Assembly (NCBI GenBank): GCA_024515975.1
Contig: JAMSKV010000013.1
Coordinates: 1 to 64,000 of the forward strand
Origin: Endosaccharibacter trunci
GTDB taxonomy: Bacteria; Pseudomonadota; Alphaproteobacteria; Acetobacterales; Acetobacteraceae
Length of the DNA: 64,000 nt
Direction of reading: 5' to 3'
Shown: positions 52,858 to 62,291 of the stretch, piece after piece
Layout: every line of letters begins with the position of its first letter
Position numbering within the stretch: the first letter of the stretch is position 1
The notes under the pieces: generated by a model
What the model was told of the DNA's origin: nothing
The model's input: the letters and a program-made list of their open reading frames with translations, nothing else
Database searches by the model: none
Program-made: the position numbers and the translations under genes

Positions 52858-53570
52858 AGCGCGCTTTTCTCGCCGCGTTGCTGGTCTCGCCCGCCTCCGC
52901 ACTGGCGGCGGACTATGTGCCGCCGCCGATCATGCCGCTGCCCAATGCCTGGCAGGGGCGTTCCACCGGTGTGGTGCGGATCCTGGATAAGCTGGATGCG
53001 CGCGTGGAGGTGCTCACGCTCGCGCCCGGGCAGACCGGGCACTACAAGAGCCTGTCGGTCACGCTGCGGGCCTGCATGGATCGGCCGGACGGCATCCCGC
53101 ACGATTCCGCGGCCTTTCTCGACGTGCAGGACGGCCACGGCAACGGCCAGCCCTTCACCGGCTGGACCTTCGCCAACGAGCCGTCGATCGGCGTGTTCGA
53201 AAGCCCGATCTATGGCGTTCAGCTGGTGAACTGCCAGGGCGACAAGGTGGCTCCGCTGGCGCCGCCTTTGCCGGCGCCCGTGCCGGCGCCGCCCGGTTTG
53301 CTGAACAACGTTCCCCAGGCGCCCGCGCCATCGACGGGCGGGCCGGATGCGGGCGATACCGGTTCCGATCTCACGGCGCCGGATGCCGTCGACCAGGGCC
53401 AGCCCGATATCCAGCCGCCCCCGCCCGGCCCGCCGTCCAACACGCCGGCCAGCCATCCGCCCAGCCCTCCGCCTGGCACCCTGTCCGCTCCCGCCGCCGA
53501 CTCTCCGGCTCCTTCGGACGGGGCGCCGGATGCGGTCTATCCTTCGGGCGCACCGCCGAAACGACGTTGA
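52854..53570 (+). CDS. DUF2155 exported protein with Pro-rich tail
   Basis: 238 residues. A signal peptide (RAFLAALLVSPASALAA) is followed by a DUF2155 domain (about 40-125: WQGRSTGVVRILDKLDARVEVLTLAPGQTGHYKSLSVTLRACM, DSAAFLDVQDG, FTGWTFANEPSIGVFESPIYGVQLVNC). The last about 100 residues are a low-complexity Pro/Ala/Ser tail. DUF2155 proteins are periplasmic and commonly sit beside NDUFA12 and mla genes in alphaproteobacteria; function unknown. GTG start coupled to the preceding gene. Confidence 0.85.
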   Translation: MKRAFLAALLVSPASALAADYVPPPIMPLPNAWQGRSTGVVRILDKLDARVEVLTLAPGQTGHYKSLSVTLRACMDRPDGIPHDSAAFLDVQDGHGNGQPFTGWTFANEPSIGVFESPIYGVQLVNCQGDKVAPLAPPLPAPVPAPPGLLNNVPQAPAPSTGGPDAGDTGSDLTAPDAVDQGQPDIQPPPPGPPSNTPASHPPSPPPGTLSAPAADSPAPSDGAPDAVYPSGAPPKRR

Positions 53571-53619
53571 GATCGCGGGCGCGCCGGAACCGGCTCCTGC
53601 CGGGCCTGTTTTCATCGCC

Positions 53620-54390
53620 ATGAGCTCGACCATGCCTCACCCGTCCCGCTTCGATCGCCTGCCGCCGCCGGCACGCGCTGCCTTTCTGCTCGATTTCGAC
53701 GGCACGCTCGTCGACATCGCGCCGACGCCGGAATCGGTCACCGTGCCGCCTGGCCTGCGCGACACGCTGCTCGCGTTGCGCCATGTCTGCGGCGATGCCC
53801 TGGCGGTGGTGAGCGGCCGGCCGATCGACCAGATCGACCATTTCCTGCCCGACACTCCCTTCGCCGTGGCGGGCGAGCACGGCATCGCGGTGCGTCACCG
53901 GCCCGGCGGCGCGATCGAACGTGCCACCTTGCCGCCGCTGCCCGAGCCCTGGATCGCGGCCTGCGAGCGGATTGCCTCGGCGTTTCCGGGCGCGCGCGTG
54001 GAGCGCAAGAAGGCCGGGCTGGTGCTGCATTTTCGTGCCGTGCCGGAGGCCGGCGAGGCGATCCGCGCCGAAGCCGAGCGTCTGATCGCCGAGGGCGAAG
54101 GCAGCGGTCAGTTCCATATCCAGGCCGCCAAGATGGCCTGGGAGATCAAGCCGGACGGCGTCAGCAAGGAAAACGCGGTGCGGGCGCTGATGCAGACGGC
54201 GCCGTTCAGCGGACGCCTGCCGGTGTTCGTCGGCGACGACGTGACCGACGAGGACGGGATCCGCGGCGCGGAGGCGCTCGGCGGAACAGGATTCCGTATT
54301 CCGGCCGACTTTCCCGATCCGGATGCGTTCCGCGCCTGGCTGCAGCGCCTGTCGCGAACCGCGCCAGGGGCCGATTCATGGCAAGACTAG
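53620..54390 (+). CDS. otsB: Trehalose-6-phosphate phosphatase
   Basis: 256 residues. HAD-superfamily phosphatase with LLDFDGTLVDIAP (nucleophile Asp25), AVVSGRPIDQIDHFL, AGEHGI and VFVGDDVTDEDGI. It removes phosphate from trehalose-6-phosphate to give the osmoprotectant trehalose. The ATG at 53620 lacks an obvious ribosome binding site; an ATG four codons later is possible. It overlaps the otsA start by 13 bases. Confidence 0.93.
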   Translation: MSSTMPHPSRFDRLPPPARAAFLLDFDGTLVDIAPTPESVTVPPGLRDTLLALRHVCGDALAVVSGRPIDQIDHFLPDTPFAVAGEHGIAVRHRPGGAIERATLPPLPEPWIAACERIASAFPGARVERKKAGLVLHFRAVPEAGEAIRAEAERLIAEGEGSGQFHIQAAKMAWEIKPDGVSKENAVRALMQTAPFSGRLPVFVGDDVTDEDGIRGAEALGGTGFRIPADFPDPDAFRAWLQRLSRTAPGADSWQD

Positions 54391-55736
54391 TCATCGTTTC
54401 CAACCGCGTTCCGTCGCCGCGCGAGGTGACGCAGGCGGCGGGCGGGCTCACGGTGGGGCTGGCGGACGCCATCAGAGGTCAGCCGAGCCTGTGGTTCGGC
54501 TGGTCCGGCGGCACGGACGGGGTGGACGGCACCGATCCCGCGCCCGGGATCACGGTGCAGGACAACGTGACCTACGCCACCATTCCCCTCTCCGAGCGCC
54601 AGCTGAAGGGGTTCTACCAGGGCTTCTCCAACGGCATCCTGTGGCCGGTCTGCCATTATCGCGTCGGCCTGATGAACTACAGCCGCGACGAGCTGGAGAC
54701 CTATCTGGAGGTCAACCGGCTCTATGCGCGCGCCCTGGCGCCGCTGTTGCAGCCGGACGACACGATCTGGGTTCAGGACTACCAGCTTTTCCCGCTGGGC
54801 GAGGCGCTGCGCGCCGAGGGGGTGAACGCCCGGATCGGCTTCTTCCTGCATATTCCGTTTCCGCCGGAGCAGTTGTTCCGTGCCATGCCGGGCGCCGATC
54901 TGCTGCTGCGCGATCTGGCTGCCTACGACCTGATCGGCGTGCAGACCGAGCAGGATGCCGGCAATCTCCGCGGTGCCCTGCGGGCTGTCGGTGTGGAAAG
55001 GCCGGTAGGCGCCTTCCCGATCGGTATCGATCCGGAGAGCTTCGCCCGTCAGGCCGCGCGGGGCGAGAACACCAGGGAAATGGGCCGCTTTCTCGACGCG
55101 CTCGGCGGCCGGTCGCTGATCCTGGGCGTGGACCGGCTCGATTATTCCAAGGGCATTCCCGAGCGGTTCCGTGGCTTCGATCGTCTGTTGAAGCGCTTTC
55201 CCGAGCATCGCAACAAGGTCAGCTTTCTGCAGATCGCGCCCGTGTCGCGTGGCGACGTGGCGGAGTACCAGGCGCTGCGGCGCGAGCTGGACGAGCTGGC
55301 CGGACGGATCAATGGCGAATGGGCGGAGATCGACTGGCTGCCGCTGCGCTACATCACCCGTCCGATCTCGCGGAAGGTCCTGGCGAGCGTGCATCGCCAC
55401 GCCCAGATCGGCCTGGTCACGCCGCTTCGCGACGGCATGAATCTGGTGGCCAAGGAATACGTGGCAGCGCAGAATCCGGCCGATCCCGGCGTACTGATCC
55501 TGTCGCGCTTCGCCGGCGCCGCGCCGGAACTGGGCGATGCGCTTCTGGTCAATCCGCTCGATCCGGACGAGATCGCCGAGGCGCTGGACCAGGCGCTGCG
55601 GATGGGTCGGGACGAGCGCGTCACGCGCTGGACCGGAATGAACACGGCGATCCACGCTGCCACGGCGGCAAGCTGGGCCGCCGACTTCCTGCGCGCGCTT
55701 GGCGAAACCCCCGACCCCAGGGGGGCCGTCGCATGA
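54378..55736 (+). CDS. otsA: Trehalose-6-phosphate synthase
   Basis: 452 residues. GT20 glycosyltransferase joining UDP-glucose and glucose-6-phosphate. RLVIVSNRVPSPRE and the N-terminal GGLTVGL loop, FFLHIPFPP, VDRLDYSKGIPERF and LVTPLRDGMNLVAKEYVAAQ are intact. The gene overlaps otsB upstream and its stop overlaps the dsbB-like start by four bases. Confidence 0.95.
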   Translation: MARLVIVSNRVPSPREVTQAAGGLTVGLADAIRGQPSLWFGWSGGTDGVDGTDPAPGITVQDNVTYATIPLSERQLKGFYQGFSNGILWPVCHYRVGLMNYSRDELETYLEVNRLYARALAPLLQPDDTIWVQDYQLFPLGEALRAEGVNARIGFFLHIPFPPEQLFRAMPGADLLLRDLAAYDLIGVQTEQDAGNLRGALRAVGVERPVGAFPIGIDPESFARQAARGENTREMGRFLDALGGRSLILGVDRLDYSKGIPERFRGFDRLLKRFPEHRNKVSFLQIAPVSRGDVAEYQALRRELDELAGRINGEWAEIDWLPLRYITRPISRKVLASVHRHAQIGLVTPLRDGMNLVAKEYVAAQNPADPGVLILSRFAGAAPELGDALLVNPLDPDEIAEALDQALRMGRDERVTRWTGMNTAIHAATAASWAADFLRALGETPDPRGAVA

Positions 55737-56260
55737 TCGCAGGGCGCGATGCGCTCGGGCGCGGGCTGTTCTGCGCGTTCGCCGGCGGGTTTGCCCTGGT
55801 GTTCGCCTTCTGGCTCGAGCACGCGCAGGGCATGGCGCCGTGCGCGCTGTGCCTCTGGGAACGGGTGCCGTATCGGCTGCTCCTGGGAACAGGGATCGTC
55901 TGGGCCCTGTTCGGCTTTTTCGGACGAACGGCCCGCCCGATCTGGGCCCTGGCCATGCTATTCGCCTGCGGCGCTCTGGTGCTGAGCGGGCTTCACGTGG
56001 GGGTCGAGCAGGGCTGGTGGCCGAGTCCGCTCCCGGAATGCCAGGCGCCGCATTTTCGGCCCGGTCTGTCGTTCGCGGAGCGTCTCGCGGCGATGCCGGC
56101 GCGTCCGGCCAAGCCGTGCGACGCGGCCAATCCGCTATTTCCCGGCTCGCCGGTTTCCGTGGTCAGCGCCGGCTTCGCCTATGCGCTGGTTCTGTGCCTG
56201 GTCCTGCTGGCGGCAGGGCCGGGGCGTCGCCGCCGGTTCTTCGGTACGCGCCACGGCTGA
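55733..56260 (+). CDS. DsbB-like disulfide bond formation protein
   Basis: 175 residues. Four membrane helices and two cysteine pairs typical of DsbB: CALC (C37, C40) in the first periplasmic loop and C103/C129 in the second. DsbB re-oxidises DsbA using quinone. The gene is coupled to otsA by a four-base overlap, which suggests co-transcription without an obvious functional link. A palindrome follows the stop. Confidence 0.88.
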   Translation: MIAGRDALGRGLFCAFAGGFALVFAFWLEHAQGMAPCALCLWERVPYRLLLGTGIVWALFGFFGRTARPIWALAMLFACGALVLSGLHVGVEQGWWPSPLPECQAPHFRPGLSFAERLAAMPARPAKPCDAANPLFPGSPVSVVSAGFAYALVLCLVLLAAGPGRRRRFFGTRHG

Positions 56261-56262
56261 GC

Positions 56263-56284
56263 GGGCGGAAGCGCGCTTCCGCCC
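56263..56284. terminator. Perfect palindrome between dsbB-like gene and DUF1328 gene
   Basis: GGGCGGAAGC and GCTTCCGCCC flank a central GC, a 22-base perfect palindrome directly after the dsbB-like stop and before the convergent DUF1328 gene. It would form a stem with a short loop in RNA from either strand. No T-run. Confidence 0.45.
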
Positions 56285-56303
56285 TCCAGATCAGTGGGAA
56301 AGG

Positions 56304-56480
56304 TCACAGGCGACGATTGCGGCTGCGGCCGTAGAACAGGCTGATCAGGAACAGCACCAGGAAGACGAAGAACAGGATCTTGCCGATCTCCGCAGCGCCC
56401 GCGGCGATCCCACCGAAGCCGAACACGGCGGCGATCAGAGCAATGACCAGGAAGATCAGCGTCCAGCGAAGAAGATCCAT
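56304..56480 (-). CDS. DUF1328 small membrane protein
   Basis: 58 residues with two hydrophobic helices ([49 protein letters not shown]) and a basic end (GRSRNRRL), the UPF0391/DUF1328 pattern. Members are small inner-membrane proteins, often stress-induced; function unknown. The ATG at 56480 follows GGGAG by eight bases. Confidence 0.9.
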   Translation of the reverse strand: MDLLRWTLIFLVIALIAAVFGFGGIAAGAAEIGKILFFVFLVLFLISLFYGRSRNRRL

Positions 56481-56574
56481 TGTTGTCGCTCCCTGGGACG
56501 CGGCAAGACCGCGATCCGGCGATTGAGATTGACGGCGTAACGTCCAGCCCATGCCCGGGATGCGCGGCCCCGCT

Positions 56575-57027
56575 TCAGAAATAATGCAGGGTGACGGTGA
56601 CGGCGTGGTCGCCCGGCCCCAGCGTTATCGCGCTGGCGGCGAAGGAGGGCGGTCCGAAGCGTAGGCTGGGATCGCGCGAGAAGCCGGTCCCGTCGCGCGG
56701 TACGCCCAGGAACGTCCGGCGCAGATGGCCGGCATCGGTGGAGTCCTGATAGGCGGCAATGGCGTAGGTGCCGGGCTGCACCGGGATGCGAGCGACCACC
56801 CGCCCCGGCTCGGACGGGACGACGGCGTGGAACCGGCAGGACTCGCCGAGGAATTCCGCCTTGGTGCAGACGCCGATCCGCACATGGCCGCGTGCGTCGT
56901 GCACATTGGCGACGGTGACGGTCAGGATGCCGGCGTCGTTGCCTCCCTTCGCCCCGGATCGAGCGGCGGGGGCGGCGGCCAGCAGCAGCGGGGAAAGGGC
57001 GGTCAGCCCGAGGACGATGCGGTTCAT
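56575..57027 (-). CDS. DUF2141 exported protein
   Basis: 150 residues. A signal peptide ([19 protein letters not shown]) precedes a single beta-rich DUF2141 domain ([59 protein letters not shown]). It is expected in the periplasm; function unknown. It lies 13 bases after the glycosyltransferase gene, at the end of the carotenoid operon, where DUF2141 genes are often found. Confidence 0.85.
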   Translation of the reverse strand: MNRIVLGLTALSPLLLAAAPAARSGAKGGNDAGILTVTVANVHDARGHVRIGVCTKAEFLGESCRFHAVVPSEPGRVVARIPVQPGTYAIAAYQDSTDAGHLRRTFLGVPRDGTGFSRDPSLRFGPPSFAASAITLGPGDHAVTVTLHYF

Positions 57028-57040
57028 GCGCCGCCTCCGT

Positions 57041-58144
57041 TCAGCTCTGATAGGTGCGCCCGCGCCATTCGGTCGGCCGTCCGGCGCGCGCGGCGAACAA
57101 GGCGGTCCATTGCCGCCAGAGCAGAAGAAGCACGCCGGCCGGATGCGACGCTACGCTGCGCGCATCCTGCCTGAACCGCGCGGCGAGCAGGCCGCGCAGG
57201 GAGAGGCTGGCGAGAACGGCGGCGGCCGCAGGCGCCGTGCACGTGCGACGGGACAGGCAGAGCAGGAATGGCAGCACGTGGCCGCCGAACAGAAGCGCGG
57301 TCCAGATCGGCAGGGCGGACGGCGTGGCCATGCCTTCGGTGGCATTCTTGCCGAGGCCGGACCAGAGGGTGGGCCAGTCCTGATACATGCGGCAATCGGC
57401 GAGATCGGTCGCGTCCAGCAGGCCGGTCGGGAAGCCGCCGCGCCGGAACGCGCGCGGCAGGGTCAGCCCGTCATGCTTGGAGGCGCGGATCGAATCGTGC
57501 CCGCCGATCGCCTGATACAGGGAGCGCCGGGCGATAAAGAGCTGGCCGCATCCGGCGGCGAAACCGGGCTGGCGCCGGGTGCGATCGAGCCAGATCGGCC
57601 TGTAGCCCAGCAGAAGAAGGTGGATCAGCGGCAGCAGCAGCCATTCGCCGGCCCCGATCGTGGTCTGGTGCGGAACGCCGCTGGCGAGGCCGAGCGACGG
57701 ATCGGCCTGCATGAAGCCGGCCAGACGAGACAGCGCATCCGGCGCCAGGCGCACATCGGCATCCACGAATACCATCAGCTCGTGCGAGGCGCGCTCGGCC
57801 AGCCGGGCGCAGGCATGCTGCTTGCCGGACCAGCCGGGGGGCAGGCTTCCCTTGCCGGCGATCACGGACAGGCGCGGATCGTCGATCGCGGCCAGGATCG
57901 CGGCCGTCCGGTCCGTGGAGCCGTCATCCAGGACGATCAGCTCGATCTCGACGCCGCGATTGGCCAGCACGGCGCGCACCGCCGCATCGATATTGGCCTC
58001 CTCGTCGCGCGCCGGGATCAGCACCGACAGGGCAGGGCGGCCGGAGGCGCGTTCGGGCCGGCGCAGCAGAGGCAGGTTGGCCGCGGCGATGCCGAGCGGC
58101 AGGGCGGCGAGGCCGAGCGCGGTCCATCCGGCAGCGTGTTTCAT
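57041..58144 (-). CDS. Family 2 glycosyltransferase of the carotenoid cluster
   Basis: 367 residues. An N-terminal membrane helix, then a GT2 catalytic domain (LSVLIPARDEEANIDAAVRAVL, LDDGSTDRTAAIL, MVFVDADVRLAPDAL, KHDGLTLPRAFRRGGF), then C-terminal hydrophobic helices. It resembles CrtQ-type enzymes that glucosylate diaponeurosporenoic acid. The ATG overlaps the acyltransferase stop by four bases, so it belongs to the same operon as the two desaturase-like genes. Confidence 0.83.
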   Translation of the reverse strand: MKHAAGWTALGLAALPLGIAAANLPLLRRPERASGRPALSVLIPARDEEANIDAAVRAVLANRGVEIELIVLDDGSTDRTAAILAAIDDPRLSVIAGKGSLPPGWSGKQHACARLAERASHELMVFVDADVRLAPDALSRLAGFMQADPSLGLASGVPHQTTIGAGEWLLLPLIHLLLLGYRPIWLDRTRRQPGFAAGCGQLFIARRSLYQAIGGHDSIRASKHDGLTLPRAFRRGGFPTGLLDATDLADCRMYQDWPTLWSGLGKNATEGMATPSALPIWTALLFGGHVLPFLLCLSRRTCTAPAAAAVLASLSLRGLLAARFRQDARSVASHPAGVLLLLWRQWTALFAARAGRPTEWRGRTYQS

Positions 58145-58977
58145 GATCGTGCTCCGGTCTGGCTGTGACCGCCATGCGACGGATCGAAGCGCCGGCCCGA
58201 TCCGATCGCCCGCAGCCTGCGCCACTGGTCGTAGACCCAGCCGGCGCCGCTGGCGCCGTTGTTCAGGGTGGAGAAAGCGGCGGGATCGCGTTGCACGGCG
58301 TCGTTCGCCAGCGCGTCCATGGCGTCGCCGAGGGCTTGTTCCAGGATCGGGGACCAGTCTGCGGCCCTGCCGCCGTTGGCGGCGTCGATCGGCGGCCCCA
58401 AACGAAGCAGCAATTCGGGCCGGCTCTCGTTCCAGAACACGTATTCCATGGCCAGTGGCAGCATCAGCGCATCCGGGATGGATGCCGCCAGATGGGCGAT
58501 CCCCGGGCGGAGCCGCACCGGGCGGCGGCGCGGATCGGTGAAATCGCCTTCGGCAGTGATCCACATCATCGCGCGTCCGCCGGGGCCGCGCGCCTCGCCC
58601 AGCACGCGTCGCGCCACCAGCAGGAAGCGACGTGCGCCGGCGGCACTGTTCTTGTCGATGCCGAAGATGCCCAGCCGGCGGAAGAAGCCGTAACGGCCCA
58701 GCGCGTCTTGGTCCATCGGCCCGAAGCCCGGCCGTCCGGGAAAGCAGCGATCGGCCAGCAGGATATAGGCGGCCGGGTCCCACCAGGAGGGATGATTGGA
58801 GAACATCACCACCGGGCGGTCCGCCGGAATGGCGGCCGGATCGGTGCCGGACAGGCGCACGGCGTGGAAGTGGCGGCCGAAGCGCCAGCGCAGATAGAAG
58901 CCGAACAGGCGGAACAGCCTGTCCGAGCGTTGCGCGATCGGATCGGGCTCGGGCCCGGCCAGGAAGCGGGACGGCAT
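58141..58977 (-). CDS. PlsC-like acyltransferase of the carotenoid cluster
   Basis: 278 residues. The 1-acyl-glycerol-phosphate acyltransferase fold with the NHPSWWDP block (catalytic HX4D) and WITAEGDFTDPRRRPVRLRPGIAHLA (the EGTR-type block). In C30 carotenoid clusters an enzyme of this type (CrtO-like) esterifies the sugar of a glycosylated carotenoid. That role is inferred from the operon; a phospholipid role is possible. It starts eight bases after the upstream gene stop. Confidence 0.82.
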   Translation of the reverse strand: MPSRFLAGPEPDPIAQRSDRLFRLFGFYLRWRFGRHFHAVRLSGTDPAAIPADRPVVMFSNHPSWWDPAAYILLADRCFPGRPGFGPMDQDALGRYGFFRRLGIFGIDKNSAAGARRFLLVARRVLGEARGPGGRAMMWITAEGDFTDPRRRPVRLRPGIAHLAASIPDALMLPLAMEYVFWNESRPELLLRLGPPIDAANGGRAADWSPILEQALGDAMDALANDAVQRDPAAFSTLNNGASGAGWVYDQWRRLRAIGSGRRFDPSHGGHSQTGARS

Positions 58978-58985
58978 CGGCGCGC

Positions 58986-60524
58986 TCAGGCGCTGAGGCG
59001 TTCCGGCGCGTTGCGCTTGGCGTCCTGGTCGAGACTGTCGGCGGCGATCCAGCCGGACATCATCACCATCGGCATGCCGGGGCCCGGATGGGCAGCGCCA
59101 CCGGCGAGATAGAGATGGCCGAGATCGCGCGAGCGATTGCCCGGCTTGAACGCGCCCATCACCGAGCCGTGGCTGGCCAGGCCATAGATGGCGCCGTCGA
59201 GCACGTTGTAGCGCTCATTGATGTCGGCCGGGGTGAGCACGCGCTCGGTGCGGATGCGCGATTCGAGATCGGTCATGCCGGCCGTGCGGGCGAGTTTGTC
59301 GAAGATCACCTTGCGATAGGCCGGCAGCATCGCGTTCCAGTCATGGTGCGGCCGGAGATAGGGCGTATGCACCAGGATATAGAGCGCCTCGCCGCCCGGC
59401 GGGGCGACGCCGGGCTCGGTGCGGGCCGGGGCGGCGATGTAGCAGGTCGGATCGGGCGCCGGCTCGCCGCGCCGGTAGATGGCGTCGAACTCTTCCTCCG
59501 CATCGCGCGAGAACACGAAATCATGGTGCTGGAGATGCTCGTAGGCCTTGTCGAGGCCGAGATAGAGCACCACGCCCGAACAGGCCGGCTCGCGCTTCCA
59601 TCGCCTGGAGAAGCTCTGCTCCGCCGCGCCGCCGACCAGTTCGCGATAGGTGCGGACGCTGTCCATGTTGGAGACGACGCGCGACAGGCGCACGATCTCG
59701 CCCGTATCGGTTTCCACCCCGCAGGCCTTGTTGTCTTCCTGGATGACGCGTCGCACGCCGCAGCCGGTGCGGTATTCGACGCCAAGGCGTTCGCCCAATG
59801 CCACCAATGCTTCCGGCACGGCGCGCGTGCCGCCGATCGGATACCACACCCCTTCCTGCGTCTGCATATGGGCGATGCCGCAGAGAACCGCAGGCGACAG
59901 ATAGGGCGAGGAGCCGACATACTGCACGAAATGGTCGAGCATCTGCGACACGCGCTCGTCCGGGATGTGCCTGCGGATCTGTTTGGCGACCGAGGAGCCC
60001 ATGCGGAGGCTGAGAATGTCGCGCAGGGTGGCGAGATTCATCCCCGCGCGCAGATCCATGGTGTCGCCGATATCCTCGACAGATTTCCAGAAGAAGAACC
60101 TGTCGCTGATGCGATGCAGGTTCTCGCTCTGGCGAATGAAATCGAGATAGCCCTGCTCGGTGTTGCCTTCTTCGGCGCCGGAGAAGCCGCGCAGGCGCAG
60201 CGCCATCGCCGCGACGTCCTGATCGAGATCGAGCACGGAACCGTCCTCGAAGAAGCAACGCCATTGCGGATCGATCCTGCGCAGATCGAGATGATCGGAC
60301 ATGCGTTCGCCGGCTTCGGCGAAGATGCGTTCGAGCACGGAGGGAACGGTGAGGATGGTCGGGCCCATGTCGAAGCGGTAGCCGTCCGCCTCGTGCAGCG
60401 CGGCCTTGCCTCCGAGCCAGTCGTTCTTCTCGAACAGCACGACCTTGTGGCCGCGCGCGGCAAGCGTGCAGGCGGCGGCGAGGCCGCCCAGACCGGAGCC
60501 GATGACGCCGACGGGTTCCATCAC
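58986..60524 (-). CDS. FAD-dependent carotenoid desaturase/oxygenase (CrtP/CrtN-like)
   Basis: 512 residues. N-terminal FAD-binding GSGLGGLAAACTLAARGHKVVLFEKNDWLGGKA, substrate region DMGPTILTVPSVLERIF, and the C-terminal carotenoid signature LYLAGGAAHPGPGMPMVMMSG. It is the second of two paralogues translated in tandem (four-base overlap). In C30 pathways one paralogue desaturates diapophytoene and the other oxidises the end group; which is which cannot be fixed from motifs alone. I favour end-group oxidation for this one, by operon order. Confidence 0.85.
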   Translation of the reverse strand: MMEPVGVIGSGLGGLAAACTLAARGHKVVLFEKNDWLGGKAALHEADGYRFDMGPTILTVPSVLERIFAEAGERMSDHLDLRRIDPQWRCFFEDGSVLDLDQDVAAMALRLRGFSGAEEGNTEQGYLDFIRQSENLHRISDRFFFWKSVEDIGDTMDLRAGMNLATLRDILSLRMGSSVAKQIRRHIPDERVSQMLDHFVQYVGSSPYLSPAVLCGIAHMQTQEGVWYPIGGTRAVPEALVALGERLGVEYRTGCGVRRVIQEDNKACGVETDTGEIVRLSRVVSNMDSVRTYRELVGGAAEQSFSRRWKREPACSGVVLYLGLDKAYEHLQHHDFVFSRDAEEEFDAIYRRGEPAPDPTCYIAAPARTEPGVAPPGGEALYILVHTPYLRPHHDWNAMLPAYRKVIFDKLARTAGMTDLESRIRTERVLTPADINERYNVLDGAIYGLASHGSVMGAFKPGNRSRDLGHLYLAGGAAHPGPGMPMVMMSGWIAADSLDQDAKRNAPERLSA

Positions 60525-62107
60525 GCGATGCCTCCTTCGAGAACGGTTTCGTCGAGGCCTCGCGCCGGGGCGCCGTTCGTTCCGGCCATTGGCATAGCGG
60601 TGCCGATCGGACGAAGACCGAGATCCTCCGCCAGGAGACGCGAACTGATGCGTGCGCCCTCGAAAATGACCGGCAGGCCGCTGCCCGGATGGGTGCCGCC
60701 GCCGACCAGATACAGGCGATCGGCATCCTCGAACCGGTTATGCGGTCGAAGGTTCAGCATCTGGCCGATATTGTGCGCGAGGTTGAACACCGCGCCGCGA
60801 TGCACGTCGAGTTCCTCGTTCCAGTTCGACGGCGTCATGATCTTTTCGAACACGATGCGCTCGCGGATGTCCGGAACGCCGGCGCGGGCGAGGCGATCGA
60901 GCACCAGTTCGCGGTAGCGCGGCGCCTCGACCCTCCAGTCCGGACCGCCGTCACGCTCGTGACCGACCGGGACCAGAACATAGAGGGTGGAATGATCCGG
61001 CGGCGCGAGGGCGGGATCGGTCACGCAGGCGTTCTGGATATAGAAGCACGGGTCTGGCGGCGGCTTCTCGCCATTCTCGACGTCACGCAGGGTCTGCGCG
61101 TAATCCTCCGCCAGATAGATCGTGTGGTGCGCGAGACCGTCGATCCGTCCCTTGATGCCGAGATACAGCATGAAGGTCGAGCAGGAGAGTTTGGTCCTGG
61201 CGATCTTGCGATCGTTCCAGCGCTTGCGGTTCTTTTCCGGAACGAGATCGGTCATGGCCGACAGGAAGTCGGCATTCATCACCACCGCGTCGGCCTTGGT
61301 GACGCCTGCATCTGTGCGGACGCCGACGGCGCGCTTGTTCTCGAACACGACCTCGCGCACGGGCTCGCCGGTGCGGAACTTGGCGCCCATCTGGCGGGCC
61401 GCATCCGCCATCGCCCGCATCACGGCGCCATGGCCGCCACGCGGATGGAAGATGCCGAACTCGTATTCCATGAAAGCGAGGATCGTGAACAGGCTCGGGC
61501 AGCGATAGGGCGACATGCCCAGATATTTGCTCTGGAACGAGAAGCCGAGACGAACCCGCGGGTCCTTGAACCAGCGTTTCAGATCATCGTCCACGGAGGA
61601 GAACGGACGCAGAAGGCGCAGTGCCCTGAGCACGTCCGGTTTCAACAGATCGGCGGCGCTGTTGAACGGGTTTTCCAGCACCGGCCGGAAGGCCGCCAGC
61701 TTCCTGCGGCTGTCGGCCAGAAAGGCCGGGATCATGGCCGCGTCATCGGGCGAGAGACGTGCCACGCTCTCCTGCAGGCGCGGAATGTCGCTGCTGGCGG
61801 TGATGCGGCCGTGACCCTCGAAGAGGATGTCGTAATGCGTCTCGAGCCTGATCAGCTCGACCGAATCCTCGAGGCTGCGACCGCACTGCGCGAAGATATC
61901 GGCCAGGACGCGCGGATACAGGAAGAAGGTGGGGCCGGTATCGAAATGGAAGCGGCCTTGCGGCGTGACGCCTTCGAGCGTCGCGGAGCGGCCGCCGACG
62001 GATTCGTGCCGCTCGAACACCGTCACCTCGGCGCCTGCATGGCTCAGCAGCATCGCGGCGGCGAGACCGCCCGGACCTGCTCCAACAATCGAAACCGGGC
62101 GCGTCAT
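60521..62107 (-). CDS. FAD-dependent phytoene desaturase family protein (CrtN-like)
   Basis: 528 residues. FAD motif VGAGPGGLAAAMLLSHAGAEVTVFERHESVGGRS, then FDTGPTFFLYPRVLADIF, HPRGGHGAVMRAMADAA and the end signature LYLVGGGTHPGSGLPVIFEGARIS. First gene of the operon with a second desaturase-like gene, an acyltransferase and a glycosyltransferase. That set points to C30 (squalene- or diapophytoene-derived) carotenoid glycosyl esters rather than C40 carotenoids; no crtB, crtI or crtY is present. It is divergent from nadE with a 184-base gap. Confidence 0.87.
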   Translation of the reverse strand: MTRPVSIVGAGPGGLAAAMLLSHAGAEVTVFERHESVGGRSATLEGVTPQGRFHFDTGPTFFLYPRVLADIFAQCGRSLEDSVELIRLETHYDILFEGHGRITASSDIPRLQESVARLSPDDAAMIPAFLADSRRKLAAFRPVLENPFNSAADLLKPDVLRALRLLRPFSSVDDDLKRWFKDPRVRLGFSFQSKYLGMSPYRCPSLFTILAFMEYEFGIFHPRGGHGAVMRAMADAARQMGAKFRTGEPVREVVFENKRAVGVRTDAGVTKADAVVMNADFLSAMTDLVPEKNRKRWNDRKIARTKLSCSTFMLYLGIKGRIDGLAHHTIYLAEDYAQTLRDVENGEKPPPDPCFYIQNACVTDPALAPPDHSTLYVLVPVGHERDGGPDWRVEAPRYRELVLDRLARAGVPDIRERIVFEKIMTPSNWNEELDVHRGAVFNLAHNIGQMLNLRPHNRFEDADRLYLVGGGTHPGSGLPVIFEGARISSRLLAEDLGLRPIGTAMPMAGTNGAPARGLDETVLEGGIA

Positions 62108-62291
62108 TCATCCATGATCCTACACCAACGATGGGTTCGCGCCAGTCTCGCGCTGTTAAATTCCGGGCCCTCCGTGCCTCCATCCTGACGGGTGCGCAGC
62201 CGTGATATGTGGAACCTGTCGGGCCGTCCCGGCAGGTGGCGCTTGCTTCGGGCGGACGGGCCGCGCATCTGTGGGCAAAGGGGGCTGCGGC

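Noticed and set aside
54323-55736. Long in-frame extension upstream of the DsbB-like gene, across otsA
   Set aside because: The upstream part is the shifted translation of otsA; only the part after the ATG at 55733 has DsbB features.
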